Below are positions 6,982 through 12,049 of a DNA stretch of 12,049 nucleotides, one piece after another. A model generated the notes under the pieces. The model worked only from the letters and a program-made list of their open reading frames with translations, was not told the DNA's origin and ran no database searches. Every line of letters begins with the position of its first letter. Positions within the stretch are counted from its first letter, which is position 1. The position numbers were made by a program, and so were the translations under genes. This DNA comes from JAKORR01 sp964608495 (GTDB lineage: Bacteria > Armatimonadota > Zipacnadia > Zipacnadales > FEN-943), in the NCBI GenBank assembly GCA_964608495.1, contig CAZSOQ010000165.1, forward strand, positions 1-12,049. Direction: 5' to 3'.

Positions 6982-8081
6982 GGCCGGGCCCCCGGCGCGA
7001 TCACGGCCTTGATCACGCGCCGGCGCTCGACGTCCTCCAGCGCCTGGGCGGCCCGGTCGAGGGGATAGGTGTCGCTGATGACGCGGGTCCAGGGGAACCT
7101 ATCGCGCTCGCGGGCCAGAAGGGCGACGGCGCGGTAGAGGTGGGAGAAGTCAATGCCCCAGCAGCCGCGCACGTCGAGGTGCTTGCGGTTGATCTGCCAG
7201 TGGGGGTTGATCTCGACACTGCCGGCGTCGGTGTACTGGCCGACCACGACGACGCGGCCGGCATCTCGCGCCAGGTCCAGAGCCTGGGACACGGCGAGGG
7301 GGTTGCCGGTGCACTCGAAGACTACGTCCGGGCCCCGGCCGTCGTTGTGGTCCCTGAGGGTGGCGGCGAGGTCGGCAAAGCCGTCGGGCGGGGGGTTGTA
7401 GGTGGCCGTGGCGCCGAGGGCAGCCGCCACCTGTGCCCTCTGCTCGGCCGGGTCCACGACGAAAACAGCCCCGGCGCCCGAGAGTCGCGCCAGGGCGCAG
7501 GCCATCAGGCCCACCGGCCCGGCGCCGAGCACCGCCACTGCCTCGCCCAGCCGCAGCTCGGCGCGGTCCACGGCGTGCAGGGCCGTGGTGACGGCGCAGC
7601 CGCCGGCCATGAGCGTCATCGGGTCCAGCCCCTCGGGCAGGGGCAGAATCAGCGTTCCCGGCAGAAGCTCCACCTGCTCGGACCAGCCGCCCAGCAGCCC
7701 GTCCTCGAGCCCATAGGTGATGCCGTAGACGCGCCGGTGGGGGCAGCGGGTCGAGGCCCTGGCCACCAGACAGTGCCAGCAGCGCCCGCAGGTGCCGTGG
7801 ACGTCGAGGAAGGTGACGCGCTGGCCCTCGTGCAGGGGACGGTTGAGCGCATCGCGGGCCCCGGGAGAGACCTGGAGGAGCCGTCCGACGCTGAAATGGC
7901 CCGGGACGAGCGGATAGGGGGTCTCGCGCAGGCGTCCGTGGAGGAGATGGACGTCCGTGCCGCAGACCTCGCTGTACTCGACCTGCAGCACGGCGCCGCC
8001 GTCGCGCGCTACCGGGGCGTCCAGCTCGCGCACCTCAACCGGCCCGCCGGGGGCCACGATCACCGCAGCTCTGACTTTCAC
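6978..8081 (-). CDS. Zinc-dependent alcohol dehydrogenase (MDR superfamily)
   Basis: The 367-residue medium-chain dehydrogenase oxidises or reduces an alcohol or polyol with NAD(P). The catalytic zinc ligands visible by family pattern are C40 (CGTDVH), H62 and C162. The structural zinc site is C98, C101, C104 and C113, with eight rather than the usual seven residues before the last cysteine. The Rossmann motif is GAGPVG (187-192), with D210 at the end of the second strand, favouring NAD. The usual GHE after the second ligand is GHF here (F63). The C-terminal HLDVRGCWGIDFSHLYRAV segment is distinctive and suggests a particular subfamily whose substrate I cannot name. The GTG start at 8081 overlaps the preceding stop by four bases (GTGA), and its own stop overlaps the next start likewise. 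It sits between PqqD-like and PgeF-like genes. Confidence 0.9.
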   Translation of the reverse strand: MKVRAAVIVAPGGPVEVRELDAPVARDGGAVLQVEYSEVCGTDVHLLHGRLRETPYPLVPGHFSVGRLLQVSPGARDALNRPLHEGQRVTFLDVHGTCGRCWHCLVARASTRCPHRRVYGITYGLEDGLLGGWSEQVELLPGTLILPLPEGLDPMTLMAGGCAVTTALHAVDRAELRLGEAVAVLGAGPVGLMACALARLSGAGAVFVVDPAEQRAQVAAALGATATYNPPPDGFADLAATLRDHNDGRGPDVVFECTGNPLAVSQALDLARDAGRVVVVGQYTDAGSVEINPHWQINRKHLDVRGCWGIDFSHLYRAVALLARERDRFPWTRVISDTYPLDRAAQALEDVERRRVIKAVIAPGARP

Positions 8082-8656
8082 CCGCCCTGCTCCTCGGGGT
8101 CTTGCTCTTCGCGGCCCTTGCGGCTGGACCGTCCCTTGCCGCGCCTGCGCCGGCCCTCGTCGCGGTCGTCGCTCTGGTCGGCCTGCTCCTCCTCGTCCTC
8201 GGGCTCGGGCTGGATGACGCCCAGGGCCCTCCTCTGGTCGGGGCTGAGCTGGTCCGCCACCTCGCTGGGCAGGGCCAGGGCGACCATGCCGCGCTTGCCC
8301 AGCATCCGCAGGAACTCGGCCAGGGACACCTCGGCCTCGCGCATGGTGATCTGATGTCTCTCGCTAAGGGCCCGGGCGATGTCGTGGACCGACTTCTCGC
8401 CGTCGCACATATCCCAGACCGCGGTGCCCACCTGGTCGAGGCTGACGGGGCGGGACTCGGGCACCATGAACAACCAGGAGAGGATCTTGCCCCACAGGTC
8501 GTCGCGGCGGGGCAGCGTGACGACGACCACGCCCTCGTCGCTCTTGTGCCAGGACAGGGAGGGATTGCGGATGGGCCTGGCGGCCATGGCCTGCGTGCGC
8601 GTCAGGGCCAGCTCCTGCACGCGGCGGGCGCGTCTGCGCCTGAGCCATCTCAGCAT
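8078..8656 (-). CDS. PqqD-family (RRE-like) protein with charged C-terminal tail
   Basis: The 192-residue protein contains a PqqD fold at about residues 28-130: a beta part (RPIRNPSLSW...GVVVVTLPRR), then VSLDQVGTAVWDMCDG (71-86), then helices (SVHDIARALSERH, MREAEVSLAEFLRMLGKRG). PqqD and relatives bind leader peptides and present them to radical-SAM or other enzymes. This one has a short extra segment, WGKILSWLFMVPESR (55-69), a very basic N-terminus (LRRRRARR) and a disordered acidic-then-basic tail (about 150-192). No peptide precursor, radical-SAM enzyme or PQQ gene is in the window. The start at 8656 has GGAGG nine bases upstream and overlaps the metallophosphoesterase stop by one base (TGATG). 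The fold is secure; the role is unknown. Confidence 0.82.
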   Translation of the reverse strand: MLRWLRRRRARRVQELALTRTQAMAARPIRNPSLSWHKSDEGVVVVTLPRRDDLWGKILSWLFMVPESRPVSLDQVGTAVWDMCDGEKSVHDIARALSERHQITMREAEVSLAEFLRMLGKRGMVALALPSEVADQLSPDQRRALGVIQPEPEDEEEQADQSDDRDEGRRRRGKGRSSRKGREEQDPEEQGG

Positions 8657-9612
8657 CAGCCTTCACCTCCGCCCTGCGCCTCGCCCTGCCGCGTTGCGGC
8701 CAGCTCGGCGGGGCCGCCCTGTGTCAGTGCGGAGGGCACGCGTAGGCCGCTGACGGGGCCGGGATGGAGCTCTAGCACCGCCACCTGCGGCGGGCAGCCC
8801 AGGCGGACGGGCCAGCTCGTGCCGACGCCGCGAGTAACGTGCACGGCCACGTCGCCCGTGGCGAGCAGGCCCGCGCCGCGCCTTCGGTCCCGCCAGACGG
8901 GCGCCCACACGGGGCCCACGCCGGGGAGCATCATCTGCCCCGCATGGGTGTGGCCGCAGAGCACCAGGTCGGCTACCTCCAGCCCCGGGCAGTCGAGAAG
9001 ATCGGGCGAGTGGGTGAGCAACAAGGTCAGGTCTCCCCTGGGCGCCGAGGCCGCCGTGCGCGGCAGGTCGTCCAGGCCCGAGCTCGCGTCGCCGACCCCC
9101 AGGATCACCAGGCGGTGCCCCCGCACCTCGACGGCCAGGCTCTCGTTGTGCAAGAGCATCACGCCGGCCGCGGCCATCGTGGCGCGGATGTCCTCGATGT
9201 CGAAGCCCTGCTCGAGGCCCAGGAGCCAGCGCTCCATCGTTATGTTGAGATCATGGTTCCCCAGCACCGCGATGGGACCCAGCGGGGCCCGCAGCCGCCC
9301 GAGCCATGCTGCCGCCTCCCCTGCTCTCTCGGCGCCCGCGGCCAGATCGCCGCTGATGAGGATCAGGTCGGGCGCCGCCGCGTTGACGGCCTCGACCATC
9401 CGCTCGAAGAGGGGCGCGTAGAAGGCGCCGGGCCTGCAGTGGGTATCGCCCAGGTGGACGATGCGCAGGCCCGCCAGGCCCTGGGGAAGGCGTGGGAGGG
9501 TGACGCGGAGGTGGTCGGTGCGGACGCGGCGCGCCTCGACGATGCTGCCATAGGCGACGGCGGCCGTGCCGACGGCCACTAGGGCCCACAACACTATCGC
9601 CAGGGCTATCAT
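8656..9612 (-). CDS. Membrane-anchored metallophosphoesterase (YkuE/YaeI-like)
   Basis: The 318-residue protein starts with a hydrophobic segment (about 2-22) that probably anchors it in the inner membrane, followed by a calcineurin-type catalytic domain. The metal-binding blocks occur in order: GDTH (55-58), GDL (88-90), GNHD (118-121), H201 in THSPDLL, and GHTHAGQ (220-226). These are the ligands for two metal ions in phosphoesterases of the YkuE/YaeI/LpxH-like group; relatives hydrolyse phospholipids, UDP-diacylglucosamine or unknown phosphodiesters. Here the first block is GDTH instead of the more usual SDxH. The start at 9612 is chosen because the membrane segment follows directly and ATGA overlaps the upstream stop by four bases; an open extension to 9936 reads as arginine/glycine-rich shadow sequence. 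The last 20 or so residues are low-complexity. Confidence 0.88.
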   Translation of the reverse strand: MIALAIVLWALVAVGTAAVAYGSIVEARRVRTDHLRVTLPRLPQGLAGLRIVHLGDTHCRPGAFYAPLFERMVEAVNAAAPDLILISGDLAAGAERAGEAAAWLGRLRAPLGPIAVLGNHDLNITMERWLLGLEQGFDIEDIRATMAAAGVMLLHNESLAVEVRGHRLVILGVGDASSGLDDLPRTAASAPRGDLTLLLTHSPDLLDCPGLEVADLVLCGHTHAGQMMLPGVGPVWAPVWRDRRRGAGLLATGDVAVHVTRGVGTSWPVRLGCPPQVAVLELHPGPVSGLRVPSALTQGGPAELAATRQGEAQGGGEG

Positions 9613-9998
9613 CCCTCGTCCGCGCCTCCGTCCTCGTCCGGCTCCTCGTGATCGGTGACCAACCGGATGACCCGCACGGCCCACGCCAGACACAGGCCGA
9701 TCAGGGCCAGTCCGACCAGAACGGCCGCCACCCGGTGGGTCGTCAGTGGGCGACACCAGAGCCCCAGCGGCGCCGAGCTCCGTCCCAGATCCACCACTTC
9801 GCCGCCGGCCACGCACCGCAGCGTGCCCCCGATGAGCGCCGCCAGTAGCACGCTCACGGCGACCTGGGCCATGGCCAGGTACAACCGCCGCGGCGGCAGG
9901 CCCCTCTCCTGCCCCTTGTACCACAGCAACAGGCACATCAGCAGCGTGGCAAGGCCCACGGCGGCAGCGAATCCGGCCCAGAGGTTCGGATTGGTCAT
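9609..9998 (-). CDS. Small integral membrane protein, three predicted helices
   Basis: I do not recognise a family. The 129 residues contain three hydrophobic segments at about 7-26, 40-59 and 90-110. A loop containing GGEVVDLGRSSAPLGLWCRP lies between the second and third, and the C-terminal tail is acidic (HEEPDEDGGADEG). The charge pattern (KGQERGLPPRR after helix 1) suggests that this loop and the acidic tail lie on opposite sides of the membrane. The ATG at 9998 lies three bases after the stop of the 72-residue gene. The stop overlaps the metallophosphoesterase start by four bases, so the two are likely translated together and may form a membrane complex. That partnership is inferred only from coupling. 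Confidence 0.72.
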   Translation of the reverse strand: MTNPNLWAGFAAAVGLATLLMCLLLWYKGQERGLPPRRLYLAMAQVAVSVLLAALIGGTLRCVAGGEVVDLGRSSAPLGLWCRPLTTHRVAAVLVGLALIGLCLAWAVRVIRLVTDHEEPDEDGGADEG

Positions 9999-10001
9999 AG
10001 G

Positions 10002-10220
10002 CTATCTGGTCCCCGCCGGTCGGCTCCAGAAGCTCCCGCCCGCCCGCGGCCGGGCACGTCCCAGCCCCGGGCGCGCCGGATTGGGGGCGTGGACACCGCC
10101 CAGGGCTTCAGCCGCATGTAGAAAAGCGTTGCCGCCCGCGTCGCCGAAGGCCGCAGCGTCCGGCAGCTTCCCAAGGCCCAGGCCAACCAGGACGATCAGG
10201 AGGGCTCGGCCAAGCGACAT
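10002..10220 (-). CDS. Small protein with N-terminal hydrophobic segment (hypothetical)
   Basis: A 72-residue frame starting MSLGRALLIVLVGLGLGKLP, with a hydrophobic stretch at about 5-18 that could be a membrane anchor or signal peptide, then a Gly/Ala/Pro/Arg-rich remainder. I know no family. Support for it being real is positional. Its ATG overlaps the SPOR gene stop by one base (TGATG), its TAG is three bases before the next ATG, and it fills what would otherwise be the only 220-base gap in a closely packed operon. Against it: no clear ribosome site, and the arginine/glycine-rich C-terminus resembles noncoding GC-rich translation. Confidence 0.5.
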   Translation of the reverse strand: MSLGRALLIVLVGLGLGKLPDAAAFGDAGGNAFLHAAEALGGVHAPNPARPGLGRARPRAGGSFWSRPAGTR

Positions 10221-10915
10221 CAGGGCTCACGTAGGACCTGCGAGGGGTAGCCCGCGGCCCGGACCTCGTCGGAGGCCCGCTCGGCCGCGGAACGGCTATC
10301 GTAGGGCCCGACCCGCACGCGGTGGTAGGTCTCGCCGCGCACCTCCACGGCTTGCACTTCGGCCCTGATGCCCTGCGCGGCCAGGCTCTGCGCCACCTGC
10401 TCGGCGTTGCGCCGGTCGCGGTAGGACCCGGCCGTCGTGACCCAGCTGTGGGTGGCCGCCCGCGCCGCCGGCGCCGGCTCCGAGGGCGTGGCGGCCGGCT
10501 CCCGATCCTCGGCCGGGCCCTCCGTGGCCGTGGACGGCTCGTCGCCCTCGTCCGGGGTCGCCTCGGGCTCGGCGGCGGGGGGCTCCTCGCCCGGGCCGGT
10601 CTGCCCCGAGTCGGCTGCCGCCTCCGGGTTCTCGGTGCCTGCCATGCCCAGCTCCCGCTTCTCGGCCTCGGTGGGCTCGCGCTCGCGGATGATGACGGTC
10701 GGTCCCAGGGAGATATTGCTGACCGAGGCGGAGGAGGTCGCGGCGGCCGCTCGCAGCTCACTACTGGCGCGGGCTTCCTGCTGCTGGGCAAGGTACTTGC
10801 CGACCCAGTCTCTGCCTATAAGATACGAGAGGAGCCCTGCCAGGAGGCACAGGGCCACGACGATCCCCCAGAAGGTGGCGGTCTCCCCCGAAAGCCATTG
10901 CTTGATGCGGTTCAT
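10220..10915 (-). CDS. Membrane-anchored SPOR-domain protein
   Basis: The 231-residue protein has a short cytoplasmic N-terminus, one transmembrane helix (about 14-34, TFWGIVVALCLLAGLLSYLI), and a long Pro/Glu/Ala/Thr-rich linker (about 80-155). It ends in a SPOR domain (about 156-229), seen as HSWVTTAGSYRDRRNAEQVA and YHRVRVGPYDSRSAAERA. SPOR domains bind denuded peptidoglycan glycan strands at septa, so this is probably an envelope protein active at division sites, with the SPOR domain outside the membrane. The start at 10915 has AGGGGA seven to eight bases upstream and lies about 23 bases after the predicted transcript start. The upstream ATG at 10954 would begin inside the promoter region and is rejected. 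It is the first gene of the long operon. Confidence 0.85.
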   Translation of the reverse strand: MNRIKQWLSGETATFWGIVVALCLLAGLLSYLIGRDWVGKYLAQQQEARASSELRAAAATSSASVSNISLGPTVIIREREPTEAEKRELGMAGTENPEAAADSGQTGPGEEPPAAEPEATPDEGDEPSTATEGPAEDREPAATPSEPAPAARAATHSWVTTAGSYRDRRNAEQVAQSLAAQGIRAEVQAVEVRGETYHRVRVGPYDSRSAAERASDEVRAAGYPSQVLREP

Positions 10916-10944
10916 GTTGTGTGGTCCCCTGCGGCGTTGGCCGG

Positions 10945-10973
10945 ATTCTACCACTGGTGCGCGGCGGGGACAA
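10945..10973 (-). promoter_or_regulatory. Sigma70-like promoter of the SPOR-to-pgeF operon
   Basis: Reading leftward, TTGTCC (10973-10968) and TAGAAT (10950-10945) are exactly 17 bases apart; four of six and five of six positions match consensus. The expected transcript start is near 10938, about 23 bases before the ATG at 10915. It probably drives all seven genes, since no later gap is large enough for another strong promoter if the 72-residue gene is real. Confidence 0.55.
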
Positions 10974-11043
10974 TGATTGCCGGGGTGGGCGGGCAGGCGG
11001 CTGGAGCAGTGGCCGAGGTCAGGGTGAGGGTCGCTGCCGCGAG

Positions 11044-11083
11044 GGAACCGGGGGTATAATGGCGCCGGCGAGAGGAACCGGGG
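11044..11083 (+). repeat. 10-base direct repeat flanking the TATAAT box
   Basis: GGAACCGGGG occurs at 11044-11053, ending one base before the TATAAT box, and again at 11074-11083. The copies are 30 bases apart, about three helical turns, so both would face the same side of DNA. This geometry would suit a repressor or a sigma/regulator contact, but no protein is known here. Confidence 0.4.
11055..11060 (+). promoter_or_regulatory. Exact TATAAT -10 box for the BsuPI-domain gene
   Basis: A perfect TATAAT, with no recognisable -35 box 16-18 bases upstream. The core TATAATGGCGC resembles TATAATGGTGC at 5584. The expected start is near 11067, giving a leader of about 70 bases before ATG 11137. The box is flanked by the repeat GGAACCGGGG. 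Confidence 0.5.
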
Positions 11084-11094
11084 CTGTTCCCCCG
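11074..11094 (+). other. Leader hairpin before the BsuPI-domain gene
   Basis: In the predicted leader, two mutually exclusive stems are possible. GGAAC (11074-11078) can pair with GTTCC (11086-11090), loop seven. Alternatively, CGGGG (11079-11083) can pair with CCCCG (11090-11094), loop six. No T-run follows, so this is not a classical terminator. It could affect mRNA stability or start access, or be a by-product of the GC-rich repeat. Confidence 0.3.
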
Positions 11095-11136
11095 AAGGTC
11101 CTAGCCCCGAGACAGCCTACCGGTGGTGAAGCACAG

Positions 11137-12049
11137 ATGACCGCAGCAATCGTCGTTGCCGTGCTGCTGAACGGTGTCCAGATTGATATGCCCGCTCCGG
11201 CGGTGATGCTCGAGGGCCGGTGCTGGGTTCCCCTTCGGCCGATGGCCGAGCGTCTGGGCTACCAGATCCTCCTGCCCTACGACGCGCCGCCGCAGCTACT
11301 GCGCGAAGGCCGACAGATTGAGGTGCCCATATCCCGCAAGATGGAAGGCCACACCTACATCCCCGCGCGGTGGCTCACCGAGCTGGGCGTCACGGTCAAG
11401 TACGACGCCGGCAAGCGCCAGTTGAGCCTGACCGCGGTGCTGGCAGGGCCTGCCGCGGCCGGGGGCTCCGAGGGGCAGGGGAAGCCGCTTCTGGCCCAAA
11501 TCCTGGCCGATCCAGCCGCCTGGGCTAATCGGTCGGTGGCCCTGGAGGGCGAGTTCCTGGGGTGGAGCGCCAACCCACTGTGCCCGGCCGTGGGCTTCGG
11601 GCCGGCGGTGACGCGCAGCGACTGGGTGCTGAGGGGTGAGGGAGGCTGTATCTACTGCACGGGCGCCCTGCCCTTCTCGCCCACAGACTTCTTGGGCAGG
11701 AGGGCGTCGGTGGACGGCGTGGTGCGCCTCACGGGCGACGGCTGGCCCTACGTGCAGGTCAAGGGGGTACAGCCGCTGACCGGCCTGAAGGGGCTCTGCT
11801 GCCTGCTGACCACGGACGGGTTCATCTATGAGCCGAGGGACACCGTGGGGCTGAAGCTGCTGGTGCGCAACGACAACGTGACGGCGCTGGACCTGGTCTT
11901 CCCTTCGGCAAAGACCTACGACTTCACGCTCGCGGACGGCAGCGGCAAGGAAGTGTGGCGGTGGAGCGCGGGGCGGATGTTCACCCAGGCGCTGGTGAAG
12001 CGCGCCCTGAAGGCCGGGGAGGGCTACACGGTGGAGGAGAAGCTGGACC
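11137..12049 (+). CDS. Copper-amine-oxidase-N / OB-like / BsuPI domain protein (C-terminus cut off)
   Basis: The frame is open from ATG 11137 through the right edge (304 codons seen, no stop). Residues about 5-98 match the copper-amine-oxidase-like N-terminal (stalk) domain: LNGVQI, then LEGRCWVPLRPMAERLG (25-41) and GHTYIPARWLTELG (71-84). This domain occurs in many surface proteins and does not imply oxidase activity. Residues about 117-215 look like an OB-type beta domain with TRSDWVLRGEGGCIYCTG (159-176). From about residue 237, LKLLVRNDN and GKEVWRWSAGRMFTQAL (270-286) mark a BsuPI domain, named after a Bacillus proteinase inhibitor. The start lacks a long signal peptide: the hydrophobic stretch AAIVVAVLL is short and merges with the first stalk strand, so secretion is likely by family but not proven. 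The ribosome site is weak (GGTGG). Confidence 0.85.
   Translation, partial: MTAAIVVAVLLNGVQIDMPAPAVMLEGRCWVPLRPMAERLGYQILLPYDAPPQLLREGRQIEVPISRKMEGHTYIPARWLTELGVTVKYDAGKRQLSLTAVLAGPAAAGGSEGQGKPLLAQILADPAAWANRSVALEGEFLGWSANPLCPAVGFGPAVTRSDWVLRGEGGCIYCTGALPFSPTDFLGRRASVDGVVRLTGDGWPYVQVKGVQPLTGLKGLCCLLTTDGFIYEPRDTVGLKLLVRNDNVTALDLVFPSAKTYDFTLADGSGKEVWRWSAGRMFTQALVKRALKAGEGYTVEEKLD

Larger units (their letters stand above)
10916..11136. other. Divergent promoter region between the SPOR operon and the BsuPI-domain gene
   Basis: This 221-base gap holds a leftward promoter (10945-10973), a rightward TATAAT box (11055-11060), a 10-base direct repeat flanking that box, and a leader hairpin. I see no gene in it. 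Confidence 0.6.

Noticed and set aside
6966..8354. Long plus-strand open frame (462 codons) opposite the dehydrogenase and PqqD-like genes
   Set aside because: Its translation is low-complexity Gly/Ala/His/Arg-rich sequence without domains, while the minus strand encodes clear families. It is an antisense shadow of high-GC codon use.
9613..9936. N-terminal extension of the metallophosphoesterase to 9936
   Set aside because: The extension is Arg/Gly-rich, overlaps the whole three-helix membrane protein gene, and would bury the membrane anchor. The ATG at 9612 has an ATGA junction.
1..12049. tRNA, rRNA, CRISPR array, transposase or phage genes
   Set aside because: I looked for cloverleaf-like segments, regularly spaced repeats, transposase motifs and phage structural genes on both strands and saw none.

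Overview
The window is very GC-rich DNA from a bacterium. It is densely coded, with short gaps and many genes overlapping by 1 or 4 bases. The gene content suits an environmental, sugar-using lineage: a sugar-phosphate isomerase/epimerase beside a Gfo/Idh/MocA oxidoreductase, a non-HemE uroporphyrinogen-decarboxylase-like protein, and a secreted-type protein combining copper-amine-oxidase-N and BsuPI domains. Armatimonadota or a related phylum is my best guess. That is an inference from gene families only; the window contains no rRNA or other marker gene. I see no tRNA, rRNA, CRISPR array, insertion sequence, prophage or plasmid function.

Layout. (1) Positions 1-1222, minus strand: a Gfo/Idh/MocA oxidoreductase coupled by TGATG to a sugar-phosphate isomerase/epimerase that runs off the left edge. 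(2) Positions 1419-2258, plus strand: a solitary DNA methyltransferase with an N4-cytosine-type SPPY motif, divergent from the oxidoreductase. (3) Positions 2281-3459, minus strand: a GT4 glycosyltransferase with a readable sigma70-like promoter. It is divergent from (4) an uroporphyrinogen-decarboxylase-family protein at 3582-4730. (5) Positions 4760-5395, minus strand: a clear WrbA quinone reductase. (6) Positions 5626-6168, plus strand: a small secreted protein with tyrosine-rich YYRP repeats, behind an exact TATAAT box. (7) Positions 10915 down to 6196, minus strand: a seven-gene operon whose genes mostly overlap. In order of transcription it encodes a membrane-anchored SPOR protein, a 72-residue small protein, a three-helix membrane protein, a membrane-anchored metallophosphoesterase, a PqqD-like protein, a zinc alcohol dehydrogenase and a PgeF/YfiH-type (laccase-domain) protein. 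(8) From 11137 to the right edge, plus strand: an incomplete protein with copper-amine-oxidase-N, probable OB-like and BsuPI domains.

How the genes may work together. Genes 1-2 look like part of a sugar or cyclitol oxidation/isomerisation pathway. The large operon mixes cell-envelope proteins (SPOR, membrane protein, phosphoesterase) with a PqqD-type peptide-binding protein and two enzymes acting on small molecules. Tight coupling argues for co-expression, but no single pathway is obvious. I did not find a clear new defence or mobile system. The points most worth a second look are the PqqD-like protein without visible partners, the composite operon, and the regulatory DNA around the two TATAAT promoters.
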